A program made the position numbers and the translations under genes. From Tetrapyrgos nigripes (lineage: Eukaryota; Basidiomycota; Agaricomycetes; Agaricales; Campanellaceae): a DNA stretch of 64,000 nt. Shown one piece after another: positions 55,106 to 64,000 of the stretch. Below the pieces are notes generated by a model that was given only the letters and a program-made list of their open reading frames with translations, ran no database searches and was not told where the DNA came from. Position 1 is the first letter of the stretch; each line of letters begins with the position of its first letter. The stretch is from positions 186,001 through 250,000 of the forward strand of contig JAACJM010000073.1 in the NCBI GenBank assembly GCA_013368315.1, read 5' to 3'.

Positions 55106-55489
55106 TAACTCGTGAGCACTCACTGCCGAATTGATATTGAAGCAAAGGTTGAAGTTTTGCACTGCAGGATATGGATGACCTGGCAGCCTAGGTTAACTGG
55201 CATAGCGGAGTTCCTATTTGTTGCCAGTGGCATGAATTCATGTAATATGCTATCAGCTAGGGATGATGCAATAATGCTGGGCTGCATTGCTGCCACATCT
55301 TCACTTGAAGTAATCATTTACACCGATTAGCAGAGCTGGTCTGCAGCTGGTCAAATAAAATTCCAAGAGATATCATTCATACCAAATTTGTACAACTCTT
55401 TATGAACCTCCAGCTGGACATGACAGTTGTGAAGACACCACAGAAATCAGTCTTTTTACACTTTGTGCAAACTCTGAGTCAAACCAGTC
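55106..55489. other. Stretch without a recognised gene
   Basis: A short open frame in each direction (about 55112-55330) shows no recognisable domain. Confidence 0.4.
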
Positions 55490-57480
55490 AAACCTTCCCA
55501 ATCACGCTTTGTCCTCTCAATTATCTGATCCTGGTTCATTAGATCTGCTCTGTGCGGGTACCACTGCCTTTGATAGCCTCTGATGCACAATGAGGAACTG
55601 GCACAGCAGCAGCAGTAGTTCCCTGAGCTTGACCACACATCTGAGGACTCGCAGCCTGCGAGATATTCCACAGCGACACTGCACCACTTCCAGTACCAGC
55701 CAACCCAAGTGGACATCCAACACAAGCACCAGCACCTATTCCAGCCATACCTGCAACAACAGATGTACATCCTCTATTCGGGTCAACGACTGTAGACAAT
55801 GATGTTATAGGTATAGTTGCAGGGCTACCAAAGATGTCAAGCTCGCAGAAGTGGTAGGAGAGACAATGTGGGCATGGATGATGGTCCCAGGCTGGCGAGG
55901 TAGGCAGATAGGGTGGGGGGTCAGAATATGGGCGTTGCTGCAGCAAATGATTTGGACGCTGGTTTGGATGATGATCCCAGGCTATAGGCAAGTTGTGAGA
56001 TGGTTGACCATTAAAATATATGACTAGTAGTATACTCACCTTCGTTTAGGTTCCTGGTCCATCATTTGGGTATCCATTTTACACACATTGGCAGGCTGCA
56101 AAAAGAAATAGTACTCAGTGCCAAAAGTTCGCCATGAACAGTGAAAGCCATGATGTACATCATGTACAAACTTCCTTCGATCAGGAGGCATGTGGAGTAA
56201 GACTTGCAATATCTTCGACGACATCAAAGCTAAAGCTGCAATTCCTCTCATCAGCATGAAAACGAAATCACACAGTGAACCAGCTACTCACTCTGCAAAA
56301 GCCTTCTCCATAATACCCAAGGATTTTCCATTTCCTCTCCCAAATGCAACCAACTCATCTCCTCCTAATCCACCTCTCTCACTGCAACTACTACCAGTAC
56401 TACTGTGGCCCTGACTGGTATTGATCCCCAATGCCCTAGCCAACTTGCTATTCCTCTCTGCTACAATGCATTCTGAAGTGAGACTTGGATGAACCAGAGG
56501 GGTTTGGTGTGGATTTGCCACATAGGACAGCTTGAAGGATATGTCAGCAGTGACAGGAAATTGAGACGAGAGATTGATAGGGTTCATCTTTGGGGCACAA
56601 CAGTGGGAACTTGGTAGAGGTGGGTGCAGGGGTGTTGGTTGGAGAGACTGATTGAAATGAAAAGATAAAGGTCAGATACGTGAAATAAAATGAGGAGTTC
56701 AAGGAGACAAAACACTCACCTCCCACAAACAGGGAACCTCCCTCTCCAACAAAAACATACCTTTCTTTCCACAAGTATGTTTCTTTGTGTTCAAGGAATA
56801 ATTTGGAAAAGTGACATAGTCTGCATGGCATATATGTGATTTTGGGTATCCACAAGGTAGTGGAAGAGAAAATATGCAGATAAGGACATTTGACTTTAGT
56901 TCCACAGAGTATGGGTGGTTCTGTCTCAGACTATACAGCTGTAGAAGTAGATGGGCTGTGAAAAGGAAAAGAAAGAGAGAAAAGGAGAAGACAAGTCAGC
57001 CTCCAACAATAAGAAAATTTTTGTGGGGAGTAGAACCTAGAGAGTGAAAGAAACTCACCTCCTCAAATGAACTCCTCAAACAAGGCTTACAAGGCCCATT
57101 ATAATCCTTCTTTTCACATGTCAGTCTGTGGATGAGATTAGACATCAGATCATCTTAATCTGAGTCTGGTAGACCTGACCACTGTCTGTACCTATTGTGA
57201 CTAAGCTGGACGCTTGAGGTTTTGTTGATAAAAGACATGTTGGTGGGCTTTGAGGTCCAGGTTTGAGAGCTAGTCTGAAATCCTTTGGAAGAGAAGGTCT
57301 ATAGCAGGACACCTATGTATAGACCAAAGGGTCTGAGGCTCAAATGCTTAACAACTTAGCCAACAAAAGCATGACATGAGGACCAAGAGGAAAAAACAGT
57401 TGTGTTTGTTCCTGTTAGGATGTAACAGCATCCCTTCTTACACTTGTACCACCATCTGCATTCTGTTTTGTTTAATATGA
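55490..57480 (-). pseudogene. NFX1-type zinc-finger protein, C-terminal part, copy 2 (decayed)
   Basis: It is collinear with copy 1 (38480-40640), read on the minus strand. TCEKKDYNGPCKPCLRSSFEE-like fingers lie near 57120-57065, LPLPCGYPKSHICHAD near 56850, LARALGI near 56440, the R3H-like GDELVAFGRGNGKS and MPPDRRKFVHDVHHGF near 56350-56130, and FGTEYYFFLQ near 56110. Stops and frame changes remove function. Compared with copy 1, many CpG sites read TpG or CpA. The Gypsy element's LTR begins just beyond its upstream edge. Confidence 0.7.
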
Positions 57481-57494
57481 TCCATTGCAGATAC

Positions 57495-58009
57495 TGTCAT
57501 GAATCGTCTCCCGTCTATTCATTTCCTTTCTATTCTTTTCCCTTTACTACCTATTTCCCACTTTAACCCCATAAAACATCAACCATTTCTCATCATAGTC
57601 TATAGTTACCATCTCTACAGATCTATGACTCACACTCTTATCTCCCCCGATTCTTATTTCCATGGACATTCTCACTGTCAATCATTCCTTACGATCTAGT
57701 ACCTTCATCTATCCATATTTAACTCATTACTCTCTCGCCCTTGACACTTCCACACGATACCGTCTATTATTACTTACTCTTTCCCATCTTTTCATATTTT
57801 ACTTATATACCTGTGATCCTTGTAACCTATTCCTCAGCTCGTTCACTTCGTCTCCGCTCCGTACTTTCACTACGCAGTGTAGAGCCTAGTCAGCTTACTC
57901 TCTCTATCTCTCTATCTCTCTACCTCTTTTGATCAATCTATTCTCTTGTAACCGGCTTTCTCGTATTGTGTGACTTGGGTGGCTATTGAGTGTACCAACG
58001 ATCTTGACA
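57495..58009 (+). repeat. 5' LTR of the Gypsy element
   Basis: It is 515 bp, TGTCATGAATCG to GATCTTGACA (TG...CA). A TATATA lies at 57804-57809. CTCGTTCACTTCGTCTCCGC and an internal direct repeat (CTCCGCTCCGTAC / ACGCAGTGTAGAGC) follow. Confidence 0.88.
57804..57845 (+). promoter_or_regulatory. Predicted LTR core promoter and transcript start
   Basis: TATATA at 57804 lies 32 bp upstream of AGCTCGTTCA (57836-57845). The latter is the sequence complementary to the primer-binding region (see 58012-58021), which suggests that transcription starts at 57836. Inferred, not shown. Confidence 0.45.
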
Positions 58010-58011
58010 CT

Positions 58012-58021
58012 TGAACGAACT
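58012..58021 (+). other. Putative self-priming primer-binding site
   Basis: TGAACGAACT lies two bases after the 5' LTR. It does not begin TGG like tRNA-type sites. It is perfectly complementary to AGTTCGTTCA inside the related LTR at 60795-61312 (61135-61144) and 9 of 10 to the element's own LTR. This is the arrangement of Tf1/sushi-type self-priming. Confidence 0.5.
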
Positions 58022-58674
58022 CCCATACACCCACCTCACAAATCCTTCTATCACATTGAACCTTCCTACTATCCTATCCTTCCCCTACGGTGCTGCAGAA
58101 GCCCAGCAACTCTACCCTGTGTGAGGAGCCTCACAGGTTGGCAGGCGTGAACTACTCAAGGAGCAGTTACACGAGGTCATCCCCTGTCTACACAGTCTCG
58201 AGACGTAATACCAGACTCGCTAAACCCGAGTAAGGTGGTCGACCGGTTCTGTAATAGAAACCCAAACTCCCTTCTTCACTCTGTCTACCCCACATCCCCG
58301 AATTCGTATCGAACCCGCTATAACCCCTCGTGACTACAAACGGGTTCCATTTCCCCTTCCTCGTTACCTCTTGCACACCAAATACCTGGTCTCCCACGGA
58401 AGAAACATATGAGCGAATCCTTGGAGCTTCGACTGACACTTCGTTTGCACAAGACGTTGGGTGTGGAAACTTATCTCAGGTGACGTAGTTCTCTCAACGT
58501 TCTCATACATAACAGTGAAAGAGGACTTCGATACAGGAGAAACAGTGGTTCAGATCAAAGGACCTCTATTCTTCCGAGAAAACATCGACTACTCTCCATC
58601 ATCACCTTCCCCCGAATACGGTCTAGCATCCTCCTTTATCCTAGGACCCAACCACCTTTCGTAAAAATTAGTGT
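58022..58674 (+). other. Gypsy leader between primer site and gag
   Basis: No coding function is seen. A short open frame (58461-58664) ends just before the gag ATG. Confidence 0.5.
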
Positions 58675-60192
58675 ATGACCGAGCGACGATCCGCATCTGC
58701 AGACCTGAACCTTCATTGTGCCAACCGACCACACATATTCCATCCCGCATCAAACCAAGACGCCTGCTATATACCTGAAAACGGTGATGATCCTTGGGTT
58801 CCGTGCACTACACAACTGTGCCTGAACAGATATAACACTCAACGACTCACTAACGTAGAACTCCTGAGTTGGTTACACGTTATAACCCAGCTCCAAGAAC
58901 TTGCAATTCAAAAGGCACATCAAAAACCTAAAACCAAATCAGGCCAAGGAACCCCTACACCTACCAACCAACCCTCCGAACCTGACCCAGTACCAGAAAC
59001 TCCTCCCAATAACCCACCAGAACCAAATGATCCCACTTCCCCACCTTCTTCGCCCACCATTCCATCCGCCAAAGGACCATCCGTAGCCCCTCATCGTCCT
59101 CCTACACCTCCTTCTCCAAATCCATCGGATCCAAACGACTCGGTCATGGCTGATACACCTCCTATCGGGTCGAATGGTACTTCCGAACGAGGAAGGAAAC
59201 CAGACGCCTTCAATGGAGAACGTAGTGAGGCAAAACGATGGCTGGCCCTATTTAATAACTATCTACGCATGAATAAAGGAAAGTACCCGACTGAGGAGAG
59301 TCAGGTTTCGTTATTCTTGTCGTTCTTTACAGGAGAGAAAGGAGGAGATTGGGCAACGCAGAGATTAATAGAACGAGATGAAGACGAGGAAGATGAGGAC
59401 TTGGCGAGTACACCAGACAAATGGAGATGGATAACCTTGAAACAGATACGTGATAGATTCAAAAAGGACTTCAAAGCTCTCGCCTTGAAAGATGTGGCGA
59501 GGACAAAGATCAAGTTTGCCAGAATGAAGGGGACGGATATTAGCAGCTACAACAGCATCTTCGATACATACGGAGAAGAGTCCGAATTCGGAGAAGCAGC
59601 GTTGTTGGAATTCTGTCAGGATGGGTTACCACCTAAACTCCGAGAAGCAGTTGGAAGAACGTATCCAAAATGGGATGACTTCGAGGATTACAAGGAAAGA
59701 GCTGTGGAGCTTCATTTAGAATGGTTGAAGGAACGGGAAAGACAAGGACGCTGGAAAACTACTTCAACGTCGAAGAGTAGTCCAGGTCCGTCTCAGGGAA
59801 GAACGGTAGCAAGCGTCAATGCGCTTATGAATATGGGACCAGGTGCTAACTCGTCTTTCACTCCATTACCCAAACTGACACCTGATGAAAGGGACCGACT
59901 CCGAAAGTTGGGAGCATGTTTTGCGTGTAGACAAACTGGACACATGAGCAACGAATGTCCGACATTCCCGAGGACATCATCTCAAAACACTTCCCAAACC
60001 TTCCCCTCTCGTGCTATTCGAACAGCCAAAACCGCATCTTCACCACCGGTAACGGTAGCTCAAGCGTCTTCGTCCAGAAACACAATAAAGGACATTTCCG
60101 ACATGGTTAACAGGGTTAAAGGACTAGAGGGAGAAGAAAAGGAACAAGCAACCGTCTATTTAAAAGACATTATGTCTAAATTGGATTTTTGA
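58675..60192 (+). CDS. Gag polyprotein (505 aa)
   Basis: The ATG at 58675 opens an uninterrupted frame. The N-terminal part is followed by a long Pro/Ser-rich region (about residues 90-165), the retrotransposon gag domain (PDAFNGERSEAKRWLALFNN through DGLPPKLREAVG, about residues 177-345), a basic linker and one zinc knuckle CFACRQTGHMSNEC (CX2CX4HX4C, about residues 419-432). Gag forms the virus-like particle and binds the RNA through the knuckle. Pol overlaps its last codons in the -1 frame. Confidence 0.93.
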   Translation: MTERRSASADLNLHCANRPHIFHPASNQDACYIPENGDDPWVPCTTQLCLNRYNTQRLTNVELLSWLHVITQLQELAIQKAHQKPKTKSGQGTPTPTNQPSEPDPVPETPPNNPPEPNDPTSPPSSPTIPSAKGPSVAPHRPPTPPSPNPSDPNDSVMADTPPIGSNGTSERGRKPDAFNGERSEAKRWLALFNNYLRMNKGKYPTEESQVSLFLSFFTGEKGGDWATQRLIERDEDEEDEDLASTPDKWRWITLKQIRDRFKKDFKALALKDVARTKIKFARMKGTDISSYNSIFDTYGEESEFGEAALLEFCQDGLPPKLREAVGRTYPKWDDFEDYKERAVELHLEWLKERERQGRWKTTSTSKSSPGPSQGRTVASVNALMNMGPGANSSFTPLPKLTPDERDRLRKLGACFACRQTGHMSNECPTFPRTSSQNTSQTFPSRAIRTAKTASSPPVTVAQASSSRNTIKDISDMVNRVKGLEGEEKEQATVYLKDIMSKLDF

Positions 60193-60546
60193 ATCACTCC
60201 TCTGCTACGTCGTCAGTAGGAGTAGAACAGTACACCGGACAGTTAAAGAACAATCGATATAGTGTGTTATACCCCTCTAGTGAGCGAGTCTTTCCTTCAG
60301 AGATAAGAATGTCAGCAATCACTCATAACAGACAGATACCATCAATCACACTCAAAACTGAATTAATCGGCAAAGTTACTGGCAGAAAAATCGACGCAAA
60401 CGCTCTAATAGACAGCGGTGCAGAAGGCATAATCATCAATGGCCAATTCGCACAAAAACATCAACTCACCCTTCTTCCTATTAAAAACCCGTTCCCAGTT
60501 CGAAACGTTGATGGCTCCGAAAACACCATGGGATGGGTGCGAGAAT

Positions 60547-60726
60547 ACACTATCCAAAATCTTCGTATCTATTCCCGAGACAGCGAGGCGTACCACGAAG
60601 AAAAGGCCGAGTTCTACGTAACGGACATCGGGGATCACACTATCCAAAATCTTCGTATCTATTCCCGAGACAGCGAGGCGTACCACGAAGAAAAGGCCGA
60701 GTTCTACGTAACGGACATCGGGGATC
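60547..60726 (+). repeat. Exact 90-bp in-frame tandem duplication in the protease region
   Basis: Copy 1 is 60547-60636 and copy 2 is 60637-60726, identical by eye. It adds 30 residues (starting YTIQNLRIYSRDSEAYHEE) just before ILGTDWL. Identity implies a recent event. Confidence 0.95.
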
Positions 60727-60794
60727 ACGATATAATCCTCGGTACTGACTGGTTGGAAGAACATAATCCAGATATAGATTGGTCGGACTCACGG

Positions 60795-61312
60795 TGTTAC
60801 AAATCGCCCCCCGCCTATTCATTTCCTTTCTATCCTTTTCCCTTTACTATCTACTTCCCACTCTAACCCCATAAACATCAATCATTTCTCATCATCGTCT
60901 ATAGTTACCATCTCTCTAGATCTATGACTCACATTCTTATCTCCTCCGATTCCTATCTCCATGGACATTCTCACTGTCAATCACTCCGCATGATCCAGTA
61001 CTTTCATCTATCCATATTTGACTTATTATTCTCTTGCCCTTGACATTTCCACACGAAACCGTCTATTATTACTTACTCTTTCCCATCTGTTCATATTTTA
61101 CTTATATACCTGTGATCCTTGTAACCTATGCCTTAGTTCGTTCACTTCGTCTCCGCTCCGTACTTTCACTACGCAGTGTAGAGCCTAGTCAGCTTACTTT
61201 CTCTCTATCTCTATTTCTCTCTTTACCTCTCTTGATCAAATCTATCGTCTTGTAACCGGCTTCCCGCATTGTGTGACTTGGGTGGTTATTGAGTGTACCA
61301 ACAACCTTGGCA
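60795..61312. mobile_element. Solo LTR nested in pol
   Basis: TGTTACAAATCGCCCCC to CAACCTTGGCA, 518 bp, is flanked by 5-bp duplications CACGG (60790-60794 and 61313-61317). Removing the LTR and one CACGG restores the pol frame exactly, so the insertion hit an element that was still open at this point. Confidence 0.93.
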
Positions 61313-64000
61313 CACGGGTAGACATGACTAGATGCCCAGAAACATGCATCACGGCAAAACCTCCCATTCTCCATTTGAAAACTAAATCCTTGAAATCCAC
61401 AGTCGTCGATCCAAGAACCCACCACAAGGATTACCAAGTCAGATGGTTAGAACCAGTTGGACAATTCAAACCAGTTGCCCAACCAAAAATTGCAGGGCGA
61501 CGCCGTCGAATTCCTATTCGATCCTTCCACTGAAGTTCGGAGGTAACGACGATCTTTACTGAAGATGATTGCGGGAGAGACACGATCCCAGGACGATGGG
61601 AACAGGACGTAATGGAGGAATTGTTGGGGAAAGAAGAAAGAATAGATGAAGAGGCGCCAGGAACACCAAACCTGAACATCCACGCAGGGTTCACAAAGGC
61701 ACAAGAACTCGCAGAGGCAGCCCAGAACGTCCAGGTCGACGTACCTCTTAAAGATAAGATTCCTTCGCAATATCATCAGTTCCTACGAGTCTTTGACAAA
61801 CAAACCTCAGAGCGATTACCAAAACGTGGCGAATGGGATCATGCTATTGAATTAAAACCGGACTTTGAACCGCGCCCCTGCAAAACGTACCCTTTATCCC
61901 CAAATGAACAAAAGGAACTCGATGAATTCATCAAGGAAAACTTGGAGAAAGGGTATATAAGACCGTCGAAGTCTCCTATGGCAAGTCCCTTCTTCTTTGT
62001 AAAAAAGAAAGACGGAAAACTACGACCAGTACAGGACTATCGTGCCCTAAACAGAGGGACCGTCAAAAACGAATACCCCCTACCGCTTATATCGGAACTT
62101 GTAGATAAATTAAAAGGGGCACGGATGTTTTCCAAAATCGACCTTAGATGGGGATATAACAACGTACGCATCAAGAAGGGAGATGAATGGAAAGCGGCGT
62201 TTAAAACCAACTGCGGCCTCTTTGAACCAACGGTGATGTTTTTCGGTCTTATGAACTCTCCAGCTACATTCCAAGCGATGATGAACACTCTATTCAAGGA
62301 CCTGATCGACTCCAGAAAAGTCGTGATCTATATGGACGATATTCTCATATTCACGGAATCACTAGAAGAACATCGATACATGGTGAAACAAGTATTGGCA
62401 CGACTCCATGATAATGATTTATACGCTAAACCGGAAAAATACACCTTCGAAACCGACTCAGTGGAGTTCCTCGGTCTTATCGTTTCACACAACACATTGG
62501 CGATGGACCCAGTCAAGGTCGAGGGCGTGACCAAATGGCCGATCCCACGCAACGTCAAAGATGTACAGTCATTCCTCGGCTTCGGAAACTTTTACCGTCA
62601 TTTCATACATGACTTCTCAAAAATCGCACGACCACTGTTCTATCTCACAAAAAAGGAACACCCATGGGAATGGTCCAAGGAAGCTCAAACGGCTTTCCAA
62701 GCACTCAAAGATACGTTCACGACTTCACCAGTCCTTCTCATGCCTGATCATTCTAAATCATACCGAGTAGAAGTTGATGTGTCAGATTACGCTACGGGAG
62801 GTATCCTGCAACAACAAGGACCGGATGGTAAATGGCATCCAGTAGCCTACCTGTCAAAAGCCTTATCTGAAACTGAACAGAATTACGACATTCACGATAA
62901 AGAACTACTAGCGATCATACGTGGACTTGAAGCCTGGCGACACTACCTGGAAGGCGGACCACATACCATTGAAATCTTAACCGATCACGACAACCTTAGA
63001 TACTTCACCACCGCTCAGAAACTCAGCCGACGACAAGCAAGAATGGCCTTGTTTCTGACCAGATTCGACTTTACGCTCACCCACAAACCCGGGAACTTGA
63101 ACCGAAGTGACCCACTCTCTCGGAGAGCAGACCATAAAGAGGGGGTCAAAAACGACAACAAAGACAGGGTCTTGCTTGACCCCAGATTCTTCAGAATTCG
63201 AGCGACACAGCCAGGAACGGTAACCGCAATAGGAGATGCAGAATTGAAAAGGCGGATCAAGGAATGTCCGAAACAGGATGCTGAAGTCATAAGTGCATTA
63301 CAAACCATCTTTAACAACGGACCACGCGCTTTGGCAAAAAATCTACAGGAATGGAACTATGAAGACGGAATCGTCTTGTTCAGAGGGAAGATCTACATCC
63401 CAAACAACCAACAACTCAGATGGGACATCGTTAAAATGCATCATGACAGCCTTACTGCAGGACACCCGGGACAATTCAAAACGTACGAACTCGTCAGTAG
63501 AGAGTTCTGGTGGCCTGGTATGTCAGTATTCGTTCGTAACTATGTTGAAGGATGCGCTACCTGTCAGTTAACCAAGGCAAATAACCACCCGACGCATGTA
63601 CCGTTAATTCTGAACGAAATACCGGAACGACCCTTTGGTACCATTACAACCGACTTCATCACGGATCTACCAGAATGTGACAGCTTCAATGCAATTCACG
63701 TCACAGTCGACCGTTCAACAAAAACAGTTGTCATTTCTCCATGCAGAAAAGATATCGATAGCAATGGAACAATTGACCTATTGTTCAACAACACTTGGCG
63801 ACGGTACGGCTTGTGGGACAAAATGATATCTGACCGCGGACCTCAATTCGCAAGCCAAGTAATGAAAGGGATCTACGCTAAGTTAGGTATCACTTCAGCA
63901 CTCAGTACAGCTTATCATCTGCAAACAGATGGCGAGACAGAAAGGTTCAATCAAGAACTTGAACAATACCTTCGAACCTTGTGTAACTATCGTCAGGACG

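Larger units (their letters stand above)
57495..64000 (+). mobile_element. Ty3/Gypsy LTR retrotransposon, 3' end outside the window
   Basis: 5' LTR (57495-58009), primer-binding region, gag (58675-60192), and pol with protease, RT, RNase H and integrase in Ty3 order. Pol is interrupted by a solo LTR of the same family (60795-61312). The gene order and the RT/IN motifs place it in the Gypsy group, perhaps near the fungal chromoviruses. A C-terminal chromodomain would lie outside the window. Confidence 0.92.
60180..64000 (+). pseudogene. Pol polyprotein (protease, RT, RNase H, integrase), interrupted
   Basis: The frame opens after a TAA at 60177-60179, in -1 relative to gag. Protease: ALIDSGAEGIIING (active DSG, about 60400-60440) and ILGTDWLEEHNP. 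A solo LTR with its 5-bp duplication interrupts at 60795, and the same frame resumes exactly at 61318. RT: YIRPSKSPMASPFFFVKKKD, QDYRALN and the catalytic YMDDIL (about 62330). RNase H starts at VEVDVSDYATGG. Integrase has the zinc finger (MHHDSLTAGHPG, CATCQ) and catalytic residues in TTDFITDLP, SDRGPQF and DGETERFN. One in-frame TGA (61531-61533) lies between protease and RT. The frame is open from there to the window edge. The TGA plus the LTR insertion make this copy non-functional on its own. Confidence 0.9.

Noticed and set aside
3234..61533. A nuclear code in which TGA is sense
   Set aside because: HET1, HET2 and gag all end in TGA at the expected place, so TGA is a stop here.
1..64000. 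tRNA or rRNA genes
   Set aside because: No cloverleaf-like or rRNA-like stretch was recognised on either strand by eye.

Overview
The window looks like nuclear DNA of a mushroom-forming basidiomycete (Agaricomycetes). Genes are split by 45-60 bp GT-AG introns. The host gene content is two HET-domain proteins, a DUF6534 multi-pass membrane protein, a secreted GH3 beta-glucosidase and NFX1-type zinc-finger relics. The rest is a dense graveyard of typical fungal transposons. Only four host genes look intact: HET1 (31651-33846, +), GH3 (42228-45551, +), DUF6534 (46209-47656, +) and HET2 (50150-52342, -).

Layout. 1-5.8 kb: a complete hAT element with exact ends (1009-5820) whose single eight-exon gene fuses a Ulp1-like protease, a BED finger and a hAT transposase, broken only by two in-frame TGA codons. 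5.8-9 kb: a possible small gene, a hAT-type MITE (7352-7995) and a 144-bp tandem repeat. 9.1-13 kb: a decayed pogo element, minus strand, whose product appears to end in a chromo-like domain. 13.2-24.4 kb: a PIF/Harbinger-type MITE stuffed with later insertions: Helitron E, a hairpin MITE holding a TA-flanked palindromic MITE, and the 8.6-kb Helitron A (Rep, Pif1-like helicase and a C-terminal cysteine protease). 24.9-31.1 kb: a HET pseudogene cut into three pieces by Helitron D and a Tc1-like element; the latter is itself interrupted by a hAT MITE and by Helitron C. 31.3-33.8 kb: HET1. 35.4-38.2 kb: Helitron B, a near-identical sibling of C, interrupted by a TA-flanked 1.38-kb transposon. 38.3-40.7 kb: NFX1 pseudogene copy 1. 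40.8-41.5 kb: a Mutator-type MITE. 42.2-47.7 kb: GH3 and DUF6534. 50.1-52.7 kb: HET2. 54.6-55.1 kb: a solo LTR. 55.5-57.5 kb: NFX1 pseudogene copy 2. 57.5-64 kb: a Ty3/Gypsy element running off the window, with a solo LTR of its own family inside pol.

Themes. At least five insertions can be dated relative to each other, because target duplications or empty paralogous sites survive. Broken reading frames in four unrelated element types share the same lesion, an in-frame TGA that CGA-to-TGA change would explain. Paralog comparisons (HET fragments, NFX1 copies) show CpG turning into TpG/CpA, so methylation-driven decay is the likely cause. The most unusual items are the protease-bearing elements: a hAT with a fused Ulp1-type protease, a Helitron with a USP-like protease, and two non-autonomous Helitrons that keep only that protease between Helitron ends.
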